Made by a program: the position numbers and the translations under genes. Shown piece after piece: positions 11,147 through 23,240 of a stretch of 64,000 nucleotides of DNA (its first letter is position 1; every line of letters begins with the position of its first letter). The DNA lies in the NCBI GenBank assembly GCA_947179155.2, contig OX359264.1, positions 3,840,001-3,904,000 of the forward strand, given 5' to 3'. This DNA is from Hedera helix. Taxonomy: Eukaryota; Streptophyta; Magnoliopsida; Apiales; Araliaceae. Under the pieces are notes generated by a model. The model saw only the letters and a list, made by a program, of their open reading frames with translations. It was not told where the DNA came from and searched no databases.

Positions 11147-14100
11147 TGTAATATCTCAAATATTTGCGAAAATAATAAATGTGAAATATTAAATAATTAA
11201 TCTGTTGATTTTGATTGGTGATCCTTATATAAGGAAGATTAAGCATAGATATTGTGAATAACATAAGGTTAAGGTATAAAACCTAGAGATGAGAAGAAAC
11301 ATGTGGAGAAAGGATTATGTATTTTAATCAAAGTAACGATTTGAGAAAAACCTATATGGTTTAATATGTGAGAATACGTATAGAATTTTCTTCGAAAAAA
11401 TTTGAAGCATAAGAAATGCAAAATGAGAAGGTGGACAAGAAATGTCCTTTAAAATTTTTGTTAGAAGAATTGTGTATGACCGTGGTTAAGAAATAACCAT
11501 GTTTGAGTTAAGCGTTGTAGATGATTCGCAATATTTAATGTATAAACCAAGAATGGTTAATAGCTAAGGTGTAATAACCAATTGGTAATGAATAATAACC
11601 AATGAATAATGAAAAATTGTGAGATGATTATGTTTCCCTATAAGAGGGTGGCTAATGACTAAAATACCCTTGATGGATGAAACAATGTAATGATTGAGAT
11701 TTTTATGTGTTATTAAATAGCGTATATTAAGAAAATAAATTTTCATGAGAATTATATGTGTAAGACGTATTAGTTAATTTATTTTAATATTAACTAAGTG
11801 AATCTATGACAAGGGAATTAATTGATGTAAATCAAGTGAGCAAGAAAGAACTTAAGCTTATGATAATTAATTATCAAATCTTATAGGATTGTCATTTATG
11901 ACAATAAGAATGATTGAAGGTGTATGATTTAATTAATTTAATTAAATCAAAGTTGGAAGAGAAATTAAAATATTTTATGCATAATTATATTGGATGCTTG
12001 TGGGTATTTAATTAGAGCCCAATAAATAATTAATCTATAGTCCATAAGGGAGCAAGTCTAATTGGATTACGAGATTGGGTTAAATTAATTATTAATCCAA
12101 TGGTGGCTATTTTAGTAGAGCCCAATGTAATATCCCGGATATTTAAATAAATTAGAAATAAAATATTTAATATTTAATAAAGGTTGAAGTTTGATAACCT
12201 AGTAGTGATAGATAAATAGAGGTCCAAATTAAATTTAACGGACTAACTTAGATATGGTGATATCAAAATTTTTGATAAGTTAGCAAGTAAAGTGATAATT
12301 CAATAAACATGACTAACAACAAGTCTAATTAAATTAAGAGAATTAATTAGTGGAGTTATGTAATTATGCGACGTGTTGCATGTAAATTAAATATGTATTT
12401 ATATGAATATATATATATGCGTGCATATTTAGTAACATAATTTAATGGTTAATTAAATTGTGATTAAATAGATAGATTAATATTAAATTAATCCGAATTG
12501 AATTAAAAGGTTTATTATGGAATTAATTATATTCATTAATCAACAATTATGCAAATTGTTGATAAATTATTTGTGAGGAATAATTATGTAAATTATATAA
12601 TTATAAATTATATAAAGTAGTTGAATTAATTAAAGGAGATTAGTAATTATATATATTGTACAATATTTAATTTCATATATATGTACATATATATAAAGGG
12701 TTTAAATTAATTGAGAAATTTTAAATAGTAATTGAATATATTAAATGAATATATTCTATAATTAAATAAATCATTGTAAATGATTTATGGGATTGAGAAA
12801 TTTAATTATACAATTATTTGTGTAATATTAATTAAATAATTAAATAAATTATTTAAATAAGAAATTGAGTAAATATATTATTATTTTAATGTATTTTCGG
12901 GTAAATGGAATTATTTCCATAATTGATGAGAAATAAATTATTTAATGTAAATGTATTAAATAATTTAATTTATGGCGTAAATAATATATATTAAATTATA
13001 TATTGTATTTATTTTTAATTTCATAATTTATTGTGAAATTGTTTTTGAGGTAAAGTAATGTGTATAAATAATATATATAGATTATATATATTATTATTAG
13101 CGAACACACTCTAAAGTTTTAATATCAAATTAATTGACAAGTTGTCATTAATTAAATATTCAATTAAATTGAATATAATGAGTGAATTAAATTTTATAAA
13201 TTAATTAATATGATAATTAATTAATGTAAATAATGTAAAGTATTATTAATAATATTATTAGTCCATTTAGTAATTTAATACTTATGGGTTAGAATATTTA
13301 ATTATTTATTCAATCTAATTATTTATTTAATCATGGATTGAATAATTAATGTGTAAATTTTTAAATTAGCCCAACATGGGTCAATTAGTAGCCCAAGTGG
13401 AGAATAATATAATTTGACAATTTAGTAGCCCAAACAATTTAATAGAAGCTCAATTGGTATTTTAAATTAAAGCCCAACGATTGGCCCACTTGAAAAATAC
13501 TTAATTAAACTATTAATTATTAAAAAGTGACTTGGGACAAGATTTTTGGGACAACATCTTTGGTGATCAGCCGGCAAGGAAGGAGTAAAAGAGTTTGAAA
13601 TGTTGATTTTCTTATTTTATTTATTATTTATTAAATGGTTGCTTGTTTGCTTTTATTGTACATGACAACCATGCATCTTTTCACCAACTAAGTCATGGGC
13701 TATTTTTCTTGTACAAGTATCCAAGTAGGAGCATCATGAATTATTGATATAATTTTTGTATCTAGGAATTTTACTAATATATTTAAAATTGTAGACATTA
13801 CATTTCATTTATATTTTTCCAAGTTCCAAAAGAGAGAGAGAGTTTGAGAGAAATAGCTTGGGAGAGTAAGTATTTTGAGAGAGAGCATGGAGAAGGTGGA
13901 GAAATAGTTCTTGGTTCATGTCTTCAAGTTGCACAACCTACTTTGGAAGGAAAATGAAGATATCCATTAAAACAAGGTAATTGTTATTTTAAAATCTAGC
14001 TTTGTTTTAAATTAATTAAACCATCATGGTAGTATAAATATGCTAATATAGTTAGTAATGTGTATTAGTAATATTTATGTCATGCTTGAGTTTAATATGC

Positions 14101-14508
14101 TTAGTTTGTATTTTGGTATAATTTATATGCTAAAAATATGGGTTTGGTGGTGTTAAATCAAGTCTCAAAATAATGACCCAAAAATACTTTTATAAAATTT
14201 AGATTTAATGTTATAATATTATAGAACATTAAATCATGAGAAAAACAAAGTTTGAATCACTCAAAATGGAGTTATACACAAAAAGTTATGATTTGTGGTA
14301 GTTTATGTGATGTAAAAATTTTTATAAAAAATTTAATATTAAATCATGAAAAATTAAATTTTCATGTTATAAATTGAGATTAAGTGGTTGGTAATTTTTT
14401 TGGATTTTTATTGAGGACTTAAAGATTTCTTGAATGTATAAATTTTATTAAGTTGTGTATTAAAATAGCACTGTTCACGTTCTGCTGGGAAACAAAAATA
14501 AAGGACTG

Positions 14509-14691
14509 CCGCGCATTGCGCGGAATCCTATTCACTGTTCGGACACGGAGCCAAAACGGCGTCGTTTTGGCGAATAAAAAATTTCATCCGCGCGTAATGC
14601 GCGGAAGCTAGCTTCGGTGACATTAAAACGGCACCGTTTTGGGACCTAGTTTTGTCGGCGCGCGCAATGCGCGAGATACCGATTTTGGCGA
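14509..14691. promoter_or_regulatory. CpG-rich palindrome island in the LARD-like 5' LTR
   Basis: Three related palindromes, CCGCGCATTGCGCGG (14509-14523), CCGCGCGTAATGCGCGG (14588-14604) and CGCGCGCAATGCGCG (14659-14673), alternate with CCAAAACGGCGTCGTTTTGG (14551-14570) and AAAACGGCACCGTTTT (14625-14640). TTTTGGCGAA occurs at about 14566 and 14683 and resembles an E2F site. The same island is in the 3' LTR from about 21134. A regulatory role is inference. Confidence 0.5.
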
Positions 14692-14896
14692 AATTACATT
14701 TTTGCCCCTCCGGTCTTTTTTCTGCGAAATTACGATACTGCCCCTCCGTTCGGTTTTCAGTTTATTTACGATTTTGCCATTCTGGATAATTTAAATTAAT
14801 TTAAATGTTTAAAAATTAATTTAAAATTATAACAAAAATATTAATAATACAAAAATGATATTTAGGTATTGAATATTATATTTTTCAAATATAATA

Positions 14897-15110
14897 AGTA
14901 TTTAGGATTAATATTTAAATGTTGTAAATATTAATCTAGTTAGTTTAATATTATATTTTTTTAAATATAATAAGTATTTAGGATTAATATTTAAATGTTG
15001 TAAATATTAATCTAGTTAGTTTAATATTATATTTTTTTAAATATAATAAGTATTTTGGATTAATATTTAAATGTTGTAAATATTAATCTAGTTAATATTA
15101 TATCTTCTGA
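14897..15110 (+). repeat. Triplicated 76-bp unit
   Basis: Units beginning agtattt at about 14897, 14972 and 15049 repeat almost exactly. Each contains AATATTTAAATGTTGTAAATATT, an imperfect palindrome. The 3' LTR has the same three units from about 21523. Confidence 0.75.
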
Positions 15111-15116
15111 ATTTAC

Positions 15117-15567
15117 GATTAAACTAATTATTATTTAATTAATATTAAATAATAAACAAGGATGATAAATTAATTAATTATTATTTAATTACTATTAAAT
15201 AATAATTAAAGACAACTAAGATTGATTATTTAACTATTTATTATTTGATTAACTTTAAATAATAAATAAATTTAGTAGTTATTATTTATTATTAAATAAT
15301 AACTAATGATATTTGAGTATTTACTATATAATTTTATTATTTATTATTTAATTAACTTTAAATAATAAATGAATCTAGTTAATTAGTTATTATTTATTAT
15401 TAAATAATAACTAAAGATATTTGATTATTTTTAATATAATATAATTATTTATTATTTGATTAATTTTAAATAATAAATAAATCTTGTAAGTTATTATTTA
15501 TTATTAAATAATAACTAAAGGTAGTTAATTACTTACTATTTAATTAATGATAAATAGTAATTAAATG
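15117..15567. repeat. AT-rich palindrome array in the LARD-like 5' LTR
   Basis: About nine successive hairpins of the form TTATTATTTAAT...ATTAAATAATAA occur at intervals of 40-70 bases. The second copy is at 21743-22190. Confidence 0.65.
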
Positions 15568-16618
15568 AAATTAGATTTAATGGAATAAAGAAAATGTCTT
15601 TTAACTCTTTTGTTTAAACAATTATAATAAATTGTTTAATAGTTTAATAAGTGTGCAACACTTAAAGAAAAATATTTTCTAACTTATTAAATTATTAACC
15701 TAATATGATTGAGGGTCTATAAGGTTAATAATATTGTTTTAACTGATGTAAATTATGTGTTAGTACTTATGTGATAGATAAGTTCCTTAATAAGCGTATA
15801 GTTGTGCAAATACGCCGTATTAATTATTAGACCAACTTTATTGATGTTAGGTCTTTCCAAGCCAGTTAGTTAAAGCTAGACATTTATTGTAGCTGAGCAG
15901 ACAGGCAAGTTTCCTAAACCCTACTCAATTTATATTCGAGCAGGATATATTATTTTATTGTTCAAGTCCCTAACTCAAATTCAAGTTGTTACGTTTCAAG
16001 CATGCTATGGTTTAATTCTGTATAATTATTCCACCTCTTTAAATTATTGATTCGCACATAGTGCTTGTTGCATGTGTTCATCAGGTATGAAAGGCTGATC
16101 ACCTTCATTACCATAAGGTTCAGTTAAATTTGTTCATGGTCATTATTGACATTCAACATTAATTGATTCAGTCATTCAATTACTGAAATTATGATTCGTA
16201 CTCTTTCACAATTATTATATTGTTGAAAATCCAAAAGTTTATTCTTTCTTTCAATCATGATATATCGTTATTGTATTTAAACTTGCTGAGCAAAGTCGTT
16301 GCTCACTCTTGCTATATCATGATAACAAATTTCAGAATAATACGAATGTCCGAGGAAAGACGGAGACAGAAGCAAAAGACAAGATTATAGTGTTATGCAT
16401 TATAACTAAATTGGTATATGATGTAAGTAATTATGTAAACCTTTTTATGAATCTAAAGGTATATCTGTAAGTTAAGGTTAGAAACCTTGGGAAATGTTGT
16501 AGAATAAACAAATTATGTTTATACATTCCGCATTAGTGATAGAACATGTATGAAGATGATGTATCGTGACGTACCAAGTCTAGGGTTCAAGGAACCCGGA
16601 TTTGGGGTCGTCACAGGT

Positions 16619-16630
16619 TGGTATCAGAGC
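16619..16630 (+). promoter_or_regulatory. Primer binding site (initiator tRNA-Met) of the LARD-like element
   Basis: TGGTATCAGAGC is intact, three bases after the 5' LTR. Confidence 0.85.
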
Positions 16631-18736
16631 TGATAGGTTATAGTTCTTAGGTAGTAGTACCTTAGGCTATAATCATGGAAAGATAATACAGACAGTGAAA
16701 TGATAAACTCAGATAGAGTTTAGAAATGAACATACACAGTTCATAAAGGAGAAAATAAATCTATATAGATACATAGATATATGAAAAGATTCAAAGAAGG
16801 ATCTTCAAAGAGTGTAATCCAAATAAATGGAATAAGAATCAGGGAACACTTGATTCAAGAATTTAAAAAGAGAAGGATCGTACAGTAAAATGATCAGAGA
16901 TGAATGATAAGATGATAGAATTAAACGATCCTAGAATAAAGGAGAAATAGTACAGTGAAATCAATTTTGATATAAGATCCCGATGATCATAGTAAAATCA
17001 TGGAATGACAAATGGTCTATTAAATGATTAAAGAAGTGGTTTTGATAGCATGGTGCTATAACAATGAAGATACTGAAATAGTAACAAGTTGATTCTTGAA
17101 GTGTGAGTGTGATAAGGTATGAATTGACAAAATTCATATCAAGTTAAGAGAAGTTAGAGGTTTGTAGGTTTTTAATTGAGGACTCATATTAGTGGCTGAG
17201 TTGTACAATTTCTTGTATGGGCAGGAGATTGTGTTTGGTTTGACGACCACTTGGCTTCCTATAATGATAATCAACTGAAACCTGGTGTCGCGCTATTCAC
17301 TATATGTATGTTGAGAAGGTGATTCTTTTCTCATGTGTATAACGGATAGGTAGAGGATGTTAAGATAAGTTCGTGTTCTGAGAACTGACACGCATAGTAA
17401 GTTCGTGACTCATAGTCACTTGGTGGAGCCCCTCAGCGAATGGGCGACTTTGGCCTGACTAGGACAAGTTCCTCAAACCATATGATTGTGGTAAGTTGCT
17501 GAGCCCAAATATGTGGTAAGTTTGATGAACAGTAGGTATGGATAGAGTTAAGTAGTCAGGTTAAGGCTATAATAGATATAGTTATTAAGCTGGAAAAGAA
17601 TGTGGAGGAAAAATTTGAGGTGTTTTGAGGTTTTAGGATATTCCAAATCTTCTAGCTATGCTAGACTTTGAAATTCTTAAAAATCGTGCCAAATTCGCAC
17701 TTTTGTGCTTTTGAAAAGACAAATGTATTTTTGAAATCATTAATGCATTTAGTGCAGAGATGATAACCGATGGAGTCATCAATGCAGAGTAACCTAGTGT
17801 TGGATGTATTTTTAAGCCCACTATGGTATGATGTAATATGACAAAGTCAAAATGATTTTTAGTATTTTGAAACGTTTAAAGAAGAGTCTATGCTAATTGT
17901 TTCGGCAAGACAAATTGATTTGAAAATATCAAAATGTATTTATAAAATCATCACACGCCATTAAAGCCATGGTGCAGAGATAAAAAAGACGGAATCCTCA
18001 ACGCACTGTTGCAACGGTGCGGTATCATGAAGTCCTATAAATGAATTTTAGTACTTTAACTAATCTGAAATGATTTTTGAGTCGTAATATACGAACAGTT
18101 CAATGATGTGAGTCTATGTCATTTATTTTGACTGGACACTTTTTGGTCAGAAATGACTCGAGTTTTATTTTCCAATCCAACTTATGCTGGAGCGGAATTT
18201 TGTAGTAAGTCTGAGGTGAACAACCCCATAATGGGGGATATGTCAGAGCCATGAATAAAGAACCCGCGAGGGGGCGCCCAACAGTGGTGGCATACTGATA
18301 TGGGTTGGTAAATCCAAAGAGTTCGACCCCGTGAGAAGTCGTTGTGCACAACGCAGAAGTACGATAGGCTGATCACCTAGCGTACACCTATGGAATGTTT
18401 TCAGTCTTTGTGATTGATAAACACTCTGTTTATAAGTATTTACAGAGATAAATACTATTTATTCGGAATTCAGTTAATTCCATGTTCACAGTCTTGATGA
18501 CTCCTCAGCATATTATGAAAGTTTTAATGAATATTTTGATTTTCAATTTATTCTTCTGTAAGATATTGATTTTCAATTTATTCTTCTGCAAGATATTCCA
18601 TTGTTCTGGAATTATGAGTTTAGAAGTATGAACTTCCTAGAAAAGGGTGGTCATAGACTATGATGAGTAAAGAGTTATACTCAGAGATGAAAATTGGTAG
18701 AAATGTGTATGAGATAATTTCGGGGACGAAATTTTT

Positions 18737-18751
18737 AGAAGAAGGGGTGAA
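18737..18751 (+). promoter_or_regulatory. Polypurine tract of the LARD-like element
   Basis: The purine-rich run AGAAGAAGGGGTGAA lies directly before the 3' LTR (one T), the expected plus-strand primer. Confidence 0.7.
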
Positions 18752-21700
18752 TGTAATATCCCGGATATTTAAATAAATTAGAAATAAAATATTTAATATT
18801 TAATAAAGGTTGGAGTTTGATAACCTAGTAGTGATAGATAAATAGAGGTCCAAATTAAATTTAACGGACTAACTTAGATATGGTGATATCAAAATTTTTG
18901 ATAAGTTAGCAAGTAAAGTGATAATTCAATAAACATGACTAACAACAAGTCTAATTAAATTAAGAGAATTAATTAGTGGAGTTATGTAATTATGCGACGT
19001 GTTGCATGTAAATTAAATATGTATTTATATGAATATATATATATGCGTGCATATTTAGTAACATAATTTAATGGTTAATTAAATTGTGATTAAATAGATA
19101 GATTAATATTAAATTAATCCGAATTGAATTAAAAGGTTTATTATGGAATTAATTATATTCATTAATCAACAATTATGCAAATTGTTGATAAATTATTTGT
19201 GAGGAATAATTATGTAAATTATATAATTATAAATTATATAAAGTAGTTGAATTAATTAAAGGAGATTAGTAATTATATATATTGTACAATATTTAATTTC
19301 ATATATATGTACATATATATAAAGGGTTTAAATTAATTGAGAAATTTTAAATAGTAATTGAATATATTAAATGAATATATTCTATAATTAAATAAATCAT
19401 TGTAAATGATTTATGGGATTGAGAAATTTAATTATACAATTATTTGTGTAATATTAATTAAATAATTAAATAAATTATTTAAATAAGAAATTGAGTAAAT
19501 ATATTATTATTTTAATGTATTTTCGGGTAAATGGAATTATTTCCATAATTGATGAGAAATAAATTATTTAATGTAAATGTATTAAATAATTTAATTTATG
19601 GCGTAAATAATATATATTAAATTATATATTGTATTTATTTTTAATTTCATAATTTATTGTGAAATTGTTTTTGAGGTAAAGTAATGTGTATAAATAATAT
19701 ATATAGATTATATATATTATTATTAGCGAACACACTCTAAAGTTTTAATATCAAATTAATTGACAAGTTGTCATTAATTAAATATTCAATTAAATTGAAT
19801 ATAATGAGTGAATTAAATTTTATAAATTAATTAATATGATAATTAATTAATGTAAATAATGTAAAGTATTATTAATAATATTATTAGTCCATTTAGTAAT
19901 TTAATACTTATGGGTTAGAATATTTAATTATTTATTCAATCTAATTATTTATTTAATCATGGATTGAATAATTAATGTGTAAATTTTTAAATTAGCCCAA
20001 CATGGGTCAATTAGTAGCCCAAGTGGAGAATAATATAATTTGACAATTTAGTAGCCCAAACAATTTAATAGAAGCCCAATTGGTATTTTAAATTAAAGCC
20101 CAACGATTGGCCCACTTGAAAAATACTTAATTAAACTATTAATTATTAAAAAGTGACTTGGGACAAGATTTTTGGGACAACATCTTTGGTGATCAGCCGG
20201 CAAGGAAGGAGTAAAAGAGTTTGAAATGTTGATTTTCTTATTTTATTTATTATTTATTAAATGGTTGCTTGTTTGCTTTTATTGTACATGACAACCATGC
20301 CTCTTTTCACCAACTAAGTCATGGGCTATTTTTCTTGTACAAGTATCCAAGTAGGAGCATCATGAATTATAGATATAATTTTTGTATCTAGGAATTTTAC
20401 TAATATACTTAAAATTGTAGACATTACATTTCATTTATATTTTTCCAAGTTCCAAAAGAGAGAGAGTTTGAGAGAAATAGCTTGGGAGAGTAAGTATTTT
20501 GAGAGAGAGCATGGAGAAGGTGGAGAAATAGTTCTTGGTTCATGTCTTCAAGTTGCACAACCTACTTTGGAAGGAAAATGAAGATATCCATTAAAACAAG
20601 GTAATTGTTATTTTAAAATCTAGCTTTGTTTTAAATTAATTAAACCATCATGGTAGTATAAATATGCTAATATAGTTAGTAATGTGTATTAGTAATATTT
20701 ATGTCATGCTTAAGTTTAATATGCTTAGTTTGTATTTTGGTATAATTTATATGCTAAAAATATGGGTTTGGTGGTGTTAAATCAAGTCTCAAAATAATGA
20801 CCCAAAAATACTTTTATAAAATTTAGATTTAATGTTATAATATTATAGAACATTAAATCATGAGAAAAACAAAGTTTGAATCACTCAAAATGGAGTTATA
20901 CACAAAAAGTTATGATTTGTGGTAGTTTATGTGATGTAAAAATTTTTATAAAAAAATTTAATATTAAATCATGAAAAATTAAATTTTCATGTTATAAATT
21001 GAGATTAAGTGGTTGGTAATTTTTTTGGATTTTTATTGAGGACTTAAAGATTTCTTGAATGTATAAATTTTATTAAGTTGTGTATTAAAATAGCACTGTT
21101 CACGTTCTGCTGGGAAACAAAAATAAAGGACTGCCGCGCATTGCGCGGAATCCTATTCACTGTTCGGACACGGAGCCAAAACGGCGTCGTTTTGGCGAAT
21201 AAAAAATTTCATCCGCGCGTAATGCGCGGAAGCTAGCTTCGGTGACATTAAAACGGCACCGTTTTGGGACCTAGTTTTGTCGGCGCGCGCAATGCGCGAG
21301 ATACCGATTTTGGCGAAATTACATTTTTGCCCCTCCGGTCTTTTTTCTGCGAAATTACGATACTGCCCCTCCGTTCGGTTTTCAGTTTATTTACGATTTT
21401 ACCATTCTGGATAATTTAAATTAATTTAAATGTTTAAAAATTAATTTAAAATTATAACAAAAATATTAATAATACAAAAATGATATTTAGGTATTGAATA
21501 TTATATTTTTCAAATATAATAAGTATTTAGGATTAATATTTAAATGTTGTAAATATTAATCTAGTTAGTTTAATATTATATTTTTTTAAATATAATAAGT
21601 ATTTAGGATTAATATTTAAATGTTGTAAATATTAATCTAGTTAGTTTAATATTATATTTTTTTAAATATAATAAGTATTTTAGATTAATATTTAAATGTT

Positions 21701-23240
21701 GTAAATATTAATCTAGTTAATATTATATCTTCTGAATTTACGATTAAACTAATTATTATTTAATTAATATTAAATAATAAACAAGGATGATAAATTAATT
21801 AATTATTATTTAATTACTATTAAATAATAATTAAAGACAACTAAGATTGATTATTTAACTATTTATTATTTGATTAACTTTAAATAATAAATAAATTTAG
21901 TAGTTATTATTTATTATTAAATAATAACTAATGATATTTGAGTATTTACTATATAATTTTATTATTTATTATTTAATTAACTTTAAATAATAAATGAATC
22001 TAGTTAATTAGTTATTATTTATTATTAAATAATAACTAAAGATATTTGATTATTTTTAATATAATATAATTATTTATTATTTGATTAATTTTAAATAATA
22101 AATAAATCTTGTAAGTTATTATTTATTATTAAATAATAACTAAAGGTAGTTAATTACTTACTATTTAATTAATGATAAATAGTAATTAAATGAAATTAGA
22201 TTTAATGGAATAAAGAAAATGTCTTTTAACTCTTTTGTTTAAACAATTATAATAAATTGTTTAATAGTTTAATAAGTGTGCAACACTTAAAGAAAAATAT
22301 TTTCTAACTTATTAAATTATTAACCTAATATGATTGAGGGTCTATAAGGTTAATAATATTGTTTTAACTGATGTAAATTATGTGTTAGTACTTATGTGAT
22401 AGATAAGTTCCTTAATAAGCGTATAGTTGTGCAAATACGCCGTATTAATTATTAGACCAACTTTATTGATGTTAGGTCTTTCCAAGCCAGTTAGTTAAAG
22501 CTAGACATTTATTGTAGCTGAGCAGACAGGCAAGTTTCCTAAACCCTACTCAATTTATATTCGAGCAGGATATATTATTTTATTGTTCAAGTCCCTAACT
22601 CAAATTCAAGTTGTTACGTTTCAAGCATGCTATGGTTTAATTCTGTATAATTATTCCACCTCTTTAAATTATTGATTCGCACATAGTGCTTGTTGCATGT
22701 GTTCATCAGGTATGAAAGGCTGATCACCTTCATTACCATAAGGTTCAGTTAAATTTGTTCATGGTCATTATTGACATTCAACATTAATTGATTCAGTCAT
22801 TCAATTACTGAAATTATGATTCGTACTCTTTCACAATTATTATATTGTTGAAAATCCAAAAGTTTATTCTTTCTTTCAATCATGATATATCGTTATTGTA
22901 TTTAAACTTGCTGAGCAAAGTCGTTGCTCACTCTTGCTATATCATGATAACAAATTTCAGAATAATACGAATGTCCGAGGAGAGACGGAAACAGAAGCAA
23001 AAGACAAGATTATAGTGTTATGCATTATAACTAAATTGGTATATGATGTAAGTAATTATGTAAACTTTTTTATGAATCTAAAGGTATATCTGTAAGTTAA
23101 GGTTAGAAACCTTGGGAAATGTTGTAGAATAAACAAATTATGTTTATACATTCCGCATTAGTGATAGAACATGTATGAAGATGATGTATCGTGACGTACC
23201 AAGTCTAGGGTTCAAGGAACCCGGATTTGGGGTCGTCACA
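18752..23240 (+). repeat. 3' LTR of the LARD-like element (4489 bp)
   Basis: It has the same start and end as the 5' LTR and follows it base for base, except for about twelve substitutions and two small indels (an AG dinucleotide near 20460 and one A near 20950). Confidence 0.85.

Larger units (their letters stand above)
12126..16615 (+). repeat. 5' LTR of the LARD-like element (4490 bp)
   Basis: It runs from TGTAATATCCCGG to GGGGTCGTCACA. In order it holds a very AT-rich first 2.3 kb, a CpG-rich palindrome island (14509-14691), a triplicated 76-bp unit (14897-15110), a palindrome array (15117-15567), and the stem-loop GAGCAA-AGTCG-TTGCTC (16288-16303) upstream of a TTTCAG/GAATAATA segment. 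Confidence 0.85.
16616..18751 (+). other. Non-coding interior of the LARD-like element
   Basis: No frame longer than about 83 codons occurs, and none resembles Gag or Pol. The stretch 17640-18060 holds two diverged copies of a segment with TGCAGAGAT and a Gly/Ser-poor context. 18060-18640 resembles the middle of chromovirus LTRs (CATAATGGGG and GGCTGATCACC motifs also seen near 8516 and 22720). The last bases, TTTCGGGGACGAAATTTT, are typical of the region just before the polypurine tract in Tekay/Del elements. Confidence 0.7.
12126..23240 (+). mobile_element. LARD-like non-autonomous LTR retrotransposon, TSD cccaa
   Basis: Two near-identical LTRs of 4490 and 4489 bp flank only 2136 bp of interior. 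The 5-bp duplication cccaa is exact (12121-12125 and 23241-23245). The primer site and polypurine tract are intact, and no gag or pol is recognisable. Long LTRs around a non-coding core match the LARD class (large retrotransposon derivatives). About a dozen substitutions and two small indels were counted by eye between the LTRs, that is roughly 0.3 percent, so the insertion is recent. Confidence 0.85.

Noticed and set aside
18100..18376. Minus-strand frames inside the LARD-like element
   Set aside because: Short, overlapping in two frames and without family motifs. The segment resembles LTR sequence, not pol.
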